In this document: piece after piece, positions 37,201-54,534 of the stretch
Position numbering within the stretch: position 1 is the stretch's first letter
How the letters are laid out: each line of letters opens with the position of its first letter
Assembly (NCBI RefSeq): GCF_008831285.2
Contig: NC_045145.1
Coordinates: 13,638,802 to 13,702,801 of the forward strand
DNA: 64,000 nucleotides
DNA from: Nymphaea colorata
Taxonomy: Eukaryota > Streptophyta > Magnoliopsida > Nymphaeales > Nymphaeaceae
Direction: 5' to 3'
The notes under the pieces: model-generated
Database searches by the model: none
What the model saw: the letters and a program-made list of their open reading frames with translations, nothing else
Told to the model about the DNA's origin: nothing
Made by a program: the position numbers and the translations under genes

Positions 37201-39843
37201 TGAAAGTTTTCAGGAAACTATACATTGCAACATCATTCATCTAGATGCTTTTTGGCCAAGTGCCAGGGACATAATCATGAGGGAAAAAGGATAGGCACCC
37301 GACCATCTCCTCTTTCAATTATATTGTACACCAAGTAGCAAAGGAGCAACTTCATTGAAGATGCCCAAAGACCAATTCCCTTCAACCACCACATATGCAA
37401 AAATTTTTGGTCTCCAGTAAGGGCTATGGCATAGAACAGCATTATGCCAACAGTCATTTATCCCAGGAACACATTCAATATCAAATCTTAAGTTCTTAAC
37501 GGGAGAAACAAAAACCATATCACCCTGAAAAAGCAGCATTCTGAATTTGTATGCATATGCTCGCTCGCTCGAGCACTTATTGTTTGTAAGGATGGTATTA
37601 CTTCAATACTGCCACCATTCATACAACAATATCAATGGTCGAAATAGAAGCCGCTATGAAACCTTTGTTGCTTGGCAGTGCACAAACTGAGCATGAAGTA
37701 TCAATTATCAACAGAAAGTTGGTTAAAATAAAATGTTCAATTTAACAAAGCGCAGTTCACCTAAACGACAATGGCAAAAGCATAGGCTTACTAAACACAT
37801 AACGATGGCATTTATCTAGGAATCATCAAGAATATACAAGCCATTCCTCAATTTACAGTCACAATCATCTCCACCAAGTCCTTACATATGCAAGTGTCTT
37901 CATTAAATATAACATTATGACGAACACTGCACAAGTTTAGGCACTGGAAGTAAGCTGAAGGAAAACTTAAGAATGATATCAAATAACTTAGTGTATGGGT
38001 AACTGTATCAACAACCCAAGATTGACTGAGAGAAAGAAAAGCTTAAGGAATTGGTAATTTATCTGCTAGGTTTGCTTGTAATTGGTTACCTTGTGATATA
38101 AAGGACATGAATTTTTTAAAAAACTCATCTGAGAACTGAATAGTTGGATCATTGGTCTTGGGTGTATCCTCACTAGCAGTATGGCATTAAATTTGGGCTT
38201 CTGCTGATCAGTTGAAGATTTTTGTGCTTTCATTGGGAAATCCATGCAACTCAAAACACTTAGATTTTACACGACCAAGCTTGCAACAATGGCTGTGTTA
38301 TAGCCAAGGACAAGATTGAACCTGAGTTGGTGGCTCCTTGATCTGATCACTTGACTGAAATCTGAAGCAGCAGCCTTCAGACTCAGGAGCAAGTTGCAGA
38401 CCTCCATGATGTTCTTCATGAACCAAAAAGGAATAAGCATTTGCAACAGAAGGAACAGGATCCAGTACGAGGCGTGGCTCGCAACATTGTTTTAGCTATC
38501 GTTAAGGGCCATAAGAATTTGGAAAGGCATTCTTGCTGTTGGAATTCAGCCATAACTTCCATCAAGCCACACAAAAAAGAGGTTGAGTGATATAGGATGT
38601 TGGTTCATCCCAAAGTCAATTTAACTTGGTAAAATAAACTGCTACAATTTATCTGCATGGATAAGCATTGGACAGGTAAAAACAGTTCCAAAGTTTAGAC
38701 CATACCCAAAGCAGACAATCTACAACAACTGCAGAGAGATCCTTGTTCAAATTGAGGATCCACGACTAGACCATATTGATGCAGAGCTCCCATGCCATAA
38801 CCATCATCTTAACAGACATATGGACATGGTGCCTTCAACAGACCGTTTGGTATATTCTTACTTACCTATGTCAAACTTATTTCATAATATAGAACATACA
38901 TTATGCAAACTAATTCAGCATACCTCACACAGCCATTAATAACTTGCAGGTAATGCAAGAACAACAATTTGCTCTCCTCTCTGAATTGCAGGATATCTTG
39001 CATTAGCAAGTTGATCAAATGATAATATTATAAGAAAGGCTATCCTTAAGCATAGCCTACAAGGTATTCTATTATTCGCCAAAGAGGACCTGTTAAATAG
39101 AAGAATCTCATATCCCTCGCATTCTTAAGCTAATTAGTATTTGGTAAGGTAACAACAAATAGTCAGAAGCAGTTAGAACCAAACAGCAATTCTCCTGATA
39201 CTAAAATTGGAAATTTGACCAAAACCTAAGCATTTGAGGAGCATCACAGCACTAGAGAAGTGTTGAAGCGCTCATGCTAACCTTAGAGAAAACCACAGCC
39301 ATTGACATCCCTAAAGGAAGACCAAGCGCCTCAACCGCACTACTATCTTCCCTGAAACTCGGCTCAAATGCTGCTTTCACTTCAGCTGAACCCCTCCGGC
39401 ATCCTGAGACCTCCAAAAGAGTCGAGGAGCTCCGCCGGGCACTACCCCGAATCCGATGCCGCCGCAGAGAAAGACCTCCACTCTTTGAAACCCTGTGATC
39501 CATAAGGCACCAAGAAAATTCAAGAACCTCAACAGCATAATTTATCCTAGTTCTCGCATGATACAAGACTGATAAAAACGCACCGCTTGATACGATTGAC
39601 ACCATCGTCCTCCATTCCAGAGATAGAAGGATAGGGTGACCTTAGGGGCCTCTTTTTAAAACCCTCAAAAGATACACTTTCAAGTGAGGACCGGCCATTA
39701 GCTTGGCTTCTGGTGGTGCAAGAAGAAACCTCGACATCAATATAGGAAGGAATTGAAGAGGATGCTTGAATTCCAGTGGGTGATTCAGATGTTTGCTGAA
39801 TCAACCAGCCATCATCTCCATTTATGCTGCTCGCTGCCATCAT
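34280..39843 (-). CDS. CPR5: CPR5 homologue, nuclear-envelope membrane protein (6 exons, 630 aa)
   Basis: CPR5 of Arabidopsis is a membrane nucleoporin that restrains effector-triggered cell death, defence-gene expression and senescence. Minus-strand exons: 39843-39584, 39492-39282, 36429-36373, 35858-35823, 35713-34898, 34792-34280. They have matching phases and total 1893 nt. The protein has a disordered N terminus, a basic nuclear-localisation-like stretch at residues ~97-107 (RRHRIRGSARR) and the family block LPLGMSMAVVF. The 12-codon exon 4 gives LCSSAIKESIFY. RSNDLKTYEIGL is followed by a coiled region. Five hydrophobic segments lie near 425-445, 486-507, 517-533, 547-566 and 593-612. 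SGKLCVDGLGG, FPYWLRRS and LPMLCGLMPFA match the conserved C terminus. At 630 aa it is somewhat longer than Arabidopsis CPR5. Intron 2 is 2.85 kb. A possible AATAAA (minus) lies at 34037-34032. Confidence 0.92.
36745..37539 (-). pseudogene. LINE-type reverse transcriptase C-terminal relic in CPR5 intron 2
   Basis: Two to three overlapping minus-strand frames show YNIIERGDGRVPILF, resembling the GDGxxxxFWxDxW block of plant non-LTR elements. These frames also show VSFFRAYWVEQIQL and IHKAIWF, resembling the zf-RVT tail. Frames are broken and I see no poly(A) tail or target duplication. The call rests on weak, degenerate similarity. Confidence 0.4.
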
Positions 39844-41800
39844 GGTCCTTGTTCAAAAATTGAATGGTCAATTCGACAACATTTCCACTTTCTGAGCTAA
39901 CTTTTCCTCCCCACTGTGAAGTACAGACAAATTGGATGAATATGAATCGTCTGGTTCAGGTAGCATTTGATGGCCATGAAGTAATTTTCCTGGAAAGAAT
40001 TCTAGCAAAAAATCCTAGAAGAAGGTACAACATGAAAAAAAATTAGACGTCTTCCAAATGCAAGGCATGTTTGATGGGCTTGAAGAAAAATTCTAGAATA
40101 TATTTTTCCCTGTTTGTTGGACCTTTGGACCTAAAGGATTTTCCAGGAAAAAATTTGACCGCTGGTGGTCATCAAACATTGGCATGCACTCTTTTCATTT
40201 TGCAGATGAAAGCATTATAACAATATACTAGTCCATCTTAACATTATAACCACATATGCATAGTAAGAACCAACATCAATGAAAATGAGCATTTGCTGCT
40301 GAAAAAGTTACAATCCATTGAAGCCTTCAAATATGCACATTTCCTTGTTTGATGGACTGGAAGAAAAATTATAGAAGATCTTTTCCCTGTTTGTTGGACC
40401 TTTGGACCTAAAGAATTTTTCCAGGAAAGATTTTGACCGTTCGTGTTCATCAAACATTGGCATGCACTCTTTTCATTTTGTAATAACCAACATCAATGAA
40501 AATGAAAAACGATGAGAGCATCATAACAATAAACTAGTCCATCTTAACATTATAACCGCGTATGCTTTGCAAGAACCAACATCAATGAAAATGAAATGGT
40601 ACTACTGAAAAAATTACAATCCATTGAAGCCTTCAAATACGCACATTTCATTGCAGAAAAGAAAAAATGAAAGCGCTTGGCTTACACAAAGGAGTTCCAC
40701 AACTAGCAGGTTGCAGCACACTGGGAATTTACGCATCCTAACTAGTTTATAAAGTTACATGAGAGCCAACGATGTTAAAAAATTAGGGTTGCTTAAAAAA
40801 TAGCACTTTATGGAACTTAGTTGATTCAATTATGAGACTAAAAAGTAAGCAATTGTGGACAAGATGGACTGCGAACTATGGCAAAAAATCCCCAAGTACC
40901 ATGATTTATTTTTTCTATTGATTCCATAGATGGAAAGCACAACCATACCATCTTGTATGGTTTGAAAATCACAGCCGTCCAACTTCAATTGCAGTATCAA
41001 TCAGGAGCTGAATAAATGCAAAGGTAGTCCATAATATGATATGAAGTTCAGCAAATTGATGCAACATTGCATTAAAAAAAATTTGCAGAAACCACTTCAA
41101 CCACCACACAGAAGAAAAAAAGCGAAAACAGGGGACATAGAGGGTTATCTTTCGGGTGTCTATTTCTCCCAATTTGAAGTTCAGAATCCCGCACAAGGAA
41201 GAAACAAACTTATAACAAGACAAATGGGCGCTTTGCCCTCATTCAATTTCTTTCGCATCAAATAGAAAAAAAGAAATTACTGAAATAGAAGAAAAAAACA
41301 CAAGTTTTTCCACATCGAAGGGAGAAATCCGGAGTTGTGCACAGTAGTTGGAATACTGGTAGGACTGTGGCTTCCCGGTAGAGGGGAGAGAGAGAGGACT
41401 CTGAACCCTCTATTTATATTTCCGGAAAAAGAATGCTCAGAGTGCTTGCTGAAGAAAAATGGCGGGGAGAGAGAAAGGCGAAACAAGAAGAGAGAGAGAC
41501 AGAGATGACAGGCTGCAATCGACGGTGGGAAAATGGCGGAGGAAGAGAGAGAGAGAGATACCTTTCATCGCTGCTAGACGCTGCGCTGGTGAGGACGCTG
41601 TGCAGGATGAAGAACAACAGCAAGACGAAGGACGGGAGAGAGAGAGAGAGAGAGGTGAAGTGCATATAAACGTGGACGAAGCCCTAACGGGCAAAAAAAA
41701 GTATTGCCGAGAAAAGGTCGGACACCTCTGAGTCCGACTTTTTTTCGGGAGAATTTTCTCCGGATCCACCGAAAGCAGCGTCGGTGAACTTTTCCCGTAA
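39844..41800 (-). promoter_or_regulatory. probable CPR5 upstream region
   Basis: Apart from the tandem duplication, a minus-strand TATAAATA occurs at 41408-41415, followed by a (CT)n-rich stretch in transcript sense (~41375-41400). A CTTCACAG site near 39915-39922 could be the acceptor of a 5' UTR intron. If so, the CPR5 leader would start near 41380. This is inferred from motif positions only. The frames at 41.4-42.0 kb are translations of GA repeats. Confidence 0.3.
40071..40650 (+). repeat. tandem duplication of a ~280-300 bp unit upstream of CPR5
   Basis: The block beginning TTGATGGGCTTGAAGAAAAA at 40071-40348 recurs, diverged, at 40349-40650. Shared landmarks are TTTGTTGGACCTTTGGACCT, TCATCAAACATTGGCATGCA and CCATTGAAGCCTTCAAATA. 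The second unit contains an extra copy of the AACCAACATCAATGAAAATG subrepeat. It lies 230-810 bases upstream of the CPR5 start codon. Confidence 0.85.
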
Positions 41801-43050
41801 ACTTACCCGTTAAGGTGCATGCGTCACTTCGACGCAGAGGAGCATAATATAAGCGGAGATAAGGCCGACTTTCGTCCCTGCTCGACGGGTGGTCAAGCTC
41901 CCTTCTGCCTTTGCGCCAATCTCCGTGAAACTTTTGCACGCCTCGCCCCGCACAACGCATTTTAGCCTGTTCCTTTTGAACGACTTCACCATTTGATATC
42001 AAATGTGACTTAGCAACTTGCAACAGTTGCCTTTACCGTGTGAATCATATATTGATACGACTTCCTACTTGCTAAAACTGTAAAACAGCTTAATATATTT
42101 GGATTGGTTATAGCTTTGCATTGTATCTATATCTAAAAGAAATTTCTCTTTATCTTTACACATGCTAAGATCAGAGTTCTTTGGTTTTGTATCCAGATCA
42201 CGTCTGCTGAAATTTAGATTCAGATACAGGTTTAAGGCTAACTCCCTCGTTCTTTGGGTTCTGAGTTTAGGCCAATATCTTTCGAAAACAAAAAAAAAAA
42301 AAAAAAGAAACCGAGAGAAAGGAGTGAAATATAAGCGAGATTTCAAAAATTGGGATACCATAAATGTCAGTGATTCTCTCATTCAGCCCGATACGCATCT
42401 GGATAGATTCTACACCAACCATTTCAAGTAGAGGGCCGCGGAGCACATTTCAACGTCTACGATCATAAGGATAAAGACCAATTCGCCTGTTCAATAACAT
42501 CTGGTTAACACTGATTTGCTTGTCCATGGATTATTGTATATCACCATAACTGATTGTGGATTGACCCAGCGAGAGCAAGTACATGATGCAAACTTTTGGT
42601 GTTGGACTCTCTGTTTTCAACCTGAGTTTGCAGTACATGGGTCAAGTTTAATAATAGATTCTGATCTCTTGAGACATCTAATGTGATTATATTATAGGAG
42701 TAAGAAAACTTGGAACCACACGGAAAACATCCTGCTGGAGAGGTAGGCGTCCATCTTTTTTATTGCAATAGGCTGGAGGCAAAAACAATTAAGCCAAGAG
42801 AAAGAACAGGAAAACAACTCCACCTGCTCCTCTTTTTTAACTTCAATCCTTCGCCATGGGACGAAGAAATATATATGTCTTTCGCTTGTATATCTTAGCA
42901 GAGGTTGTCACAAAGATTAAAAAGTAAAAAGCGTAGATCAGCTTGAGAAAAGCACTATGACGACCTTTATGAGCTAAGCCGAAAATTAAAAGAAGACAAA
43001 AGAGGGGAATGACATCCGCATCAAACCTGCTGGAGGAGGCCTTGAGCTTA

Positions 43051-43607
43051 CTACAAAACAATATATACAAACTTACAAGCCAAAATCAATAGGCTCACCA
43101 GCAGCACCGGAGAGCAGACAACCCTTGCGAGTGAGGCTTGAGCTAAAACATCACAAGTAGGGTTTACATAAGAGACGTGGACACGAGACAAAATGTTCTT
43201 GAAGTTAGAGAAAGAAGCGCAAAATGGCCGCTGGTCTTCCAGCTTCTCTTTCATCCACTGCTTCTTTTTAGAGTTGAGGATGATGGCAGTAATGCCAACA
43301 GGGAGGCAATGCTCAGAGATCCCATTTACTCCTACTGCCACGCAAGACCTACCCTCCTTCCTCAACGATGCAAGTTGGATCCCCACTTGCCCTCTCGCCA
43401 CAGTAGGCCAATCTCCAGGTTCAAGCATAGTAGACCCTGAGGCTTGTCCCTAAAGATTGAAGAAAACATCTCCAAGCAAGCACCCTTTCCACAGATTTCC
43501 CATGGCTGTAGCTTGATTAAAGTGAGGATCCCCCAGGAGCCAAGGCATTTCTGATTCTCCAAATCCCCCAAACCACAACCTGAAAGAGGAGAAAAACATG
43601 CATGCAT
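43051..43607 (-). pseudogene. possible RNase H-like (RVT_3) retroelement relic
   Basis: The minus-strand frame ends with NFKNILSRVHVSYVNPTCDV followed by LAQASLA. This resembles the 'hhhvxRxxNxxAHxLA' tail of the RNase H-like domain found at the end of plant LINEs. Upstream frames are broken. This is a weak similarity call. Confidence 0.25.
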
Positions 43608-43710
43608 CCCTGAACAAAGGCCAAAGGTAAAGATTATGCGAGCTATTTTTTATTGCTTAAACGTTGAACAAAATTCTACAACAGTCGTTGAAATAACTTC
43701 AAAACCACCA

Positions 43711-43863
43711 AACTACAGAAAAGTTATAAGCAGTCATTAATTTGTATTCTCATCTCCTCGTGTGTCATGCTTTCTATATAGATACCGCAAACTACAGAAA
43801 AAGTTATCAGCAGTCAAATTATTTTGCGTTCTCATCTCCTCCTCGTGTGTCATGCTTTCTATA
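43711..43863 (+). repeat. tandem duplication of a ~75-bp unit next to an (AT)n tract
   Basis: AACTACAGAAAAGTTATAAG at 43711 recurs at 43789 as AACTACAGAAAAAGTTATCA, and both copies continue to TGTGTCATGCTTTCTATATA. The second copy runs straight into an AT repeat (43859-43886). Confidence 0.85.
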
Positions 43864-45128
43864 TATATATATATATATATATATATTTGACGACCATGGT
43901 AAGGGGTGCTTGAAGTTGAAGAAGGCCGACTTTTTTCCGGTTGCGTCTGTCGATATGATCTGGCGGTGGTCACTTTGTCTACTCCAGCTTGCAAATCAAA
44001 TAAAAAAGATCCGAAAAGGGATGGCCTCGGTGCTTGATGTGGGCGAATGAATTCCTAGGCGGAGTACTCGACCCAGAGCACGAAACGCTTCTCTAAATCA
44101 GCTATAAGAGAAATTAAACGCTATTTAGTTAATATAATATATTTGGCTGATACATTCCCCATATGGACCAAGAGACCATTTTGGGTTCGTTGATCTGTCG
44201 TCGTTTTTTTCAAAACTCAAAAAGTCACTACTGTGATCAAGACAAGTCTAAGAAGGGATGCGAACCGGACCGCCTACATATAAATTATGTGCCAGCTGAT
44301 ATATATGAAGCACCACGTATATAGATGCTGTCAAACTAATTAATGGTCGGTAACAAGAGTGTTTCTAAATGAATCTTGTAGATTGTTATGGGACTTGTGT
44401 CGAATCTGATGCCGCACTCAAATAATATAAGATATAAAACTCATATATCCGAATGAACCGGCCGGATACGCTTTGGAGCTCTGCAATCGTCTTCGGTTGT
44501 CTCATCCACTCATCTCATCTCAACGACAAAGAATGGCAAGTGTTGCACTTACATCTATAGCTTGGTATTAGGGAAAAAATATTGGGGTAGATGAGTTGGA
44601 ACGTGGATGGTGACTGACCTTCTTGTCGTCGCTTTTAGGCCTTTGCCTTGCGGTTTGCTAAGAACAGGTAGTCAAGAAACCTATTGTTTTTTAAGTTTCA
44701 ATGCAGGTTAGTTTTTTGAAACACGACGTGAGAAGAGAACATTGTGGCACCGTCCACTCCAAGAAGAAGAAGAAGAAATAAAAACATTTTTTCTCCCCCC
44801 CCCCCAAAACGTCTTTCTTAATTTCTGTAAGCGTTGACAGTACATAAATATCCTTGGGAAGAGCGGAAGATTGAAGACCTTTATTGCAATTATTAAATTA
44901 ATTCCCTGCCTTGTGATAATATTGTATAAGAGAAGGGTGATGTGGTGATGAGGTCATTAGCATCTGTGATCAACCGGTTCTTGCGGTTCTTAGTAAACGC
45001 TGAGAGGTCTATTTTTGCAATTGGAGGTTATCTTATTACTTTGATATGGGAACCATTTTATAATAATGGTGGTCCCTATGGACTTATCTCCTTTACTCCT
45101 TAGTAAATGACTTTTTCCGTTAAGAGGG

Positions 45129-45133
<5 letters not shown>

Positions 45134-45162
<29 letters not shown>
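45134..45162 (+). repeat. (AT)n microsatellite
   Basis: Pure alternating TA run in intergenic DNA. Confidence 0.9.
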
Positions 45163-45166
<4 letters not shown>

Positions 45167-46416
45167 ACAGACTGGGTGCTCCATGAATGTGGTCCCAACA
45201 AAAGGTTCTACGTCTATTAATGGTGGTTTTCAACGCTCGTTGTCCAAATCTTTGCTCAACGTACAAACTAATTTAATTCTTATTGCCTTCATTGGAATGA
45301 TAAAAATAGAGGTGAGAGGAATATTCCATGTATACAACTGGTTTGCTACATAAGATTAATCTAAATGTTGAATGTGACCTTGAAATATCTACATAGGGGT
45401 CAGGACCGGTCTAGCGTTTCAGGTAAGTTTGGGCATCAACCTTTTTTGTTCTTGTAAAACTATATATATATTGGTCTTAGTTTCGTTATATTTTTCCCCG
45501 GTTTTTATTTTTTTTTTCTCAAAGTGGTCCTTGCTTTGTTTAACATATATAGTACTGGATATTATGTGGTTTTGCAAATTAGTCTTTATCTAATTTTCAT
45601 GAATATGAGAGCATATTGGTCTTCCTCTTTGAAGATTAAATGTTTAGGTAACCGTGAATGCTGCATGATCAATGTTGGTTAACTAGAAACAAGCTATTAT
45701 AACCTCATTTCTAAGATGAAATGTTTGCTAGACTCATGGTTAATAACAAGTTTGAGTTGTGTTTCAGAAAACAAACCGTATGGAGTGATCTGGACGTTCA
45801 AATTGTTAGGAAGTGATACGATCTCTCGATCTATTTGTCGTTCATGTTTAGTTAGGCTTTAGAGCAGTGGTCAGAACGATGATCTGGTGCATATAACAAG
45901 AAAGTATGGATCGTGAATTTGTACCACTTGTAACATGTGATCAAAGTTCACATCTCTATTAGTTAATTTTACGACAAATTATTTAAAAAGTGCACGATTT
46001 TCAATTTAGAGCAAACTCTTTTTTTTTTCTTTTGGAAAAAGGACTTTAAGTATATGCAAGAAAATTATGGTATACTCTTGATGTTTGTAGCAGTACTGGT
46101 TGGTAATCAAATGTTGATCTCAAGGACCGGTCAGTAGAGGTTTAAAGAGATATTTGCTTACGTCAGTGAATACTTACCCAGACGTACTTACTTATACCAT
46201 CCTATTTTTCATTTTATGAATTTTAAAAATAATTTGAAAAACTTTAAATTGAATAACAAATACAAATAAAAACCTGTATCGGCCTTGTACTGTATCAGTA
46301 AAGAGCCAACCAACATGTCACGTCTTGGGCGATACATAGTGCTATTGATGGCATGGATTTACATGTCCTTGAACTTGCCATGACTCTGATAGTTTGCTAG
46401 AGAAAACAATGTGGTT

Positions 46417-46418
<2 letters not shown>

Positions 46419-46449
<31 letters not shown>
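46419..46449 (+). repeat. (AT)n microsatellite
   Basis: Pure alternating TA run in intergenic DNA. Confidence 0.9.
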
Positions 46450-46451
<2 letters not shown>

Positions 46452-47182
46452 GTTTTGTCAATTAGGAAAAGTGGAAGCTACAAGTCTTGAATTTACCAAT
46501 TATCAACAGCGTGGTGGTGATCGAATGAAATTTTGGATGACGAGGGGAAGAGGTGCAACTTTTCCATCCAGCTATTTTGTCAACGCCATTGTCCCAAGCA
46601 ACTAACGTATCAATTGCTTGACCGCTTTGAAACCCAAGTCCTCTACTCTTATCGCATGCTTAGTTCTACCAAGGAAGCAGAAATTTACATTAGTAAGCTG
46701 CCATGGATGATCTGTTTCTATAAAATTAAAGGGTAGGGGACCTGGCTCGGTCATGTTAATGAAGTAACGAAGATTTTAGAACCCAAAGCACAACAAAACT
46801 ATAATTAAGAAGAAAAGGTTTAAAGTACAAATATTTTGTTAAAAACCACGAAAATGATCTATATAGTAATTTGTGAGGTCCTGTCGCCTTGAAAATTGAC
46901 AGTAGATTACAACTATCAGAGTTCTGAATAATAAGTTCAACATAACTCGAATGAATGCAATAATAGCAACTAAATCAGTTTACCCACCACATCATTTTTT
47001 CATCAATCGGAATCAATTTTGATAACATTGACTTAACCAAACTGATTTAATCTACGGCCCCAAATCTTGTTCCGGGGGGTTTTTATTTCCCACAACCGTC
47101 TTTATTGGCGGGCCTCACTTACCCTGGAATTAGTGGCGCATAAGGGGCCCGAACATGTGTTGGCAGGCCAAACATCACAACG

Positions 47183-47186
<4 letters not shown>

Positions 47187-47217
<31 letters not shown>
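47187..47217 (+). repeat. (AT)n microsatellite
   Basis: Pure alternating TA run about 430 bases upstream of the WRKY start codon. Confidence 0.9.
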
Positions 47218-47221
<4 letters not shown>

Positions 47222-47618
47222 CACACACCCACACGCACACCCTCTCCGCCCATTTGACCAGAGAAGAGAAGGATTTGAAAATTTTATTGCCATAAATACA
47301 TTTCAAATACAAAACTAAAGACTACTTGGGCAGTTTCTGATCATGAAGAAAGTAATAAATAAAGGGAAGATTGGTGCAATTGTGAAGAGCTGCAACGGAA
47401 GGCCGGTGTTCTAAAGTTGACATTTGTTAGCCCCAACGAGATGATAGTGAGGTCATGGTTTTTTGGGGATTTCGTACGGAGTTAGAATGGAAAAGAAGGG
47501 GAAGCAACAAAGTCTTGGGATTTTTCTTTTACATTTTCTTCTTCCTTTTTAAGCAATAAAAGTCAAAAGTTTGATGCATTCTTCTCCTTCTCCTTATTTA
47601 TTCTTCCAGTTGCTGCCG

Positions 47619-47643
47619 GGAGAGAGAGAGAAAGAACTGAGAG
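47619..47643 (+). repeat. short GA-rich tract before the WRKY start codon
   Basis: GAGAGAGAGAGAAAGAACTG directly precedes the ATG at 47645, so the leader of this transcript is purine-rich, unlike the CT-rich leaders of the other genes here. Confidence 0.7.
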
Positions 47644-47644
47644 A

Positions 47645-52406
<4,762 letters not shown>

Positions 52407-53167
52407 CTCATGACCAGTTTTTGCACAGTGCCAAGTCAACATGTAGAGAGATTAGTTATTTTCTTCGATCTTTCTTCTGTAATCTTTAACTTAATTTTAG
52501 GTGTGAATTGGAGAGGAAGATTGGTGATTGCAACTTCATTGTGAACTTGTACATAAAATTTAAGAATGAGCATGACATTAACATTCCGAGCCTTTGTGAC
52601 TGGATGAGGAGGGAACATACGAAATAGATGTTTCATATATATATATAAAGAAATATACACACATGTCGGCAGAGAGTAGCAGTGCCTTATCATAATGCCA
52701 GTGAATATAGGGAGTGTTGATCGGGAGATCCATTTTTTACTGATCTTAATGCATTACGACATGAATGTGATGCCAATCATTTTAAGCTGGTCATAAGCAT
52801 TTTTAACATAAAAGTAGTTCCTCGGCAAGTCGATATCATTCACCTTTCTTTTTAATATCGGTTAAATTTAAGCATGTTTTTAAAAAAGAAAAACTTTATA
52901 AATTATAATTGTTTAAAATGATTTTGATTCGTTTCTTTATGAAAAGATGATCATCAGGAAAGGGAAAAAACAAACGTCGTTAACCAGTATATCACACTGA
53001 TATATATCTTGGAGGACTGAAAGAAGCACCAATTCATATTTTCCACGAAACAAATGACCTACAATGATTGTAAAAGAATACTGGAAGGGCCTTTTCCTGA
53101 TTTATCTCTGACCTAATGGCGTGCCAATTTTCTATGGTTTATGTAATTCATTTCCGATGCAATCTGA

Positions 53168-53229
<62 letters not shown>

Positions 53230-54534
53230 TTCAAAAATGCTTGTATGGCATTTTAATTAAGCAATTCTCTTCTTTTCTTTGTCGTCGTACTTGTGTCATT
53301 TAATTAGAAAATGTTTTAAAAATTGACCTGAACGTTTAATGTGGAATGCTTAAATAAAAAATAGGTATGAATTTTGTTTACAGCTATAAGGTTCTAATGG
53401 GTATGCCAACCATTCAAAGTGAGAGGTATTGGTGGTAGCACATTGGCTTGAGCGGAAGCCCTCCGGTGTTGGGTGAGAGCTCAGACGTGCAGCTTCAACG
53501 GCAGAGGAGCTTCATTGATGGCTTAGCAATTATTTGACAATATCTACAGCTAGATTAAGTTTGATTGACATGTAAAACAGGTTGCATGTAGCAATGTGAG
53601 TGAGGAATGTTCCTTGTGCAAAAGCACGGTTTGAACTAATTCTTCTCATTCTGATTCATTAACGTGGATTACTCAGATATGTAGAAAACTTCCTGAGATT
53701 CACGAGTATGGACTTGGCAGTCAGCAGCGCTAGTGGAAAAAATTGGAAACCTCCTAGGAGGACATCATTTTGTGAGATGAACATGCTTGCTGGAAATGAA
53801 GAGATGACCTCCCAGGAGTAGCAACTTCATCCAGATTCGTTGAGCGTGACCAATGTTGTAAATGCAGGCTTCGTTGTCAGTGAGATCAGCTATTAGCTAC
53901 ACAAGCAAGCAAAATTCGACCATCTAGCATTCCCCAAACAAACGTTGCAGCAGCAGAAGAAAACTAGGAACATTGTTATTCTGCTAGATACTTCTTCACC
54001 AGTAAGGGCCTTCCAAAAGGTAAAAGCATCAAGAAAAATGAGTGTGACTAGTGCTTCATTCAAGTTGTGCTTACTTGGTTGCAGCAACTGAGTAAAACAA
54101 CAGGCACCAAAGGACGAAGAGTTAGCAACAAATTTACACAGCTGGTATAACAAGTAAAAGCTATCAATCTATATTATATTTTGCTCACTATTGGACTAAA
54201 GTACAATAATGCCTACAGCCTCGAAAGAAGGCAAGTGACACTTGAAATTTATTAGCCAACTCTGAAGAGAAAAGAATTGTGAATATGAACAAGCTTCTGG
54301 CTACCAGCTCGGCGGTGCAAACAAATGCACTTGATGCCAACTAACGGAACTGACCTCTGGCATTCTTTATCCTGACATTCCATAGCTTAACCATGATAAA
54401 CCATGAAAATGCAGTGTCGACTTAGAGAGAACATGTATCACATCTTGACAGCCCTTTAATCAATTGAACTCAGCACGTACTGAATGGACCACGGCTCAAA
54501 TGACACTTCATTCTACTAAATATCAGTTTTAATC
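52407..54534. other. intergenic region between convergent WRKY and galactosyltransferase genes
   Basis: It contains the 3' ends of both genes and the longest AT repeat of the window (53170-53227). A minus-strand AATAAA (54253-54248) may serve the galactosyltransferase. I see no coding sequence. Confidence 0.5.
53170..53227 (+). repeat. (AT)n microsatellite, about 29 units
   Basis: Pure alternating TA run of ~58 bases, the longest in the window. It is likely polymorphic in length. Confidence 0.95.

Larger units (their letters stand above)
41801..47644. other. intergenic region between divergent CPR5 and WRKY genes
   Basis: No confident gene. It holds a possible retroelement relic (43051-43607), a tandem duplication (43711-43863), (AT)n repeats at 43859-43886, 45134-45162, 46419-46449 and 47187-47217, and a C run near 44796-44806. 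W-box cores TTGACC (46618-46623) and TTGACT (47028-47033) lie upstream of the WRKY gene but could occur by chance. Confidence 0.5.

Noticed and set aside
41414-42023. Five overlapping frames on both strands near 41.4-42.0 kb
   Set aside because: They arise from (GA)n/(CT)n tracts; no conserved motif or splice structure supports coding.
46250-46345. Possible third copy of the CGTATCGTA Mutator-like family (GTATCGGCC, GGGCGATAC)
   Set aside because: No matching inverted ends and no 9-bp flanking repeat could be found.
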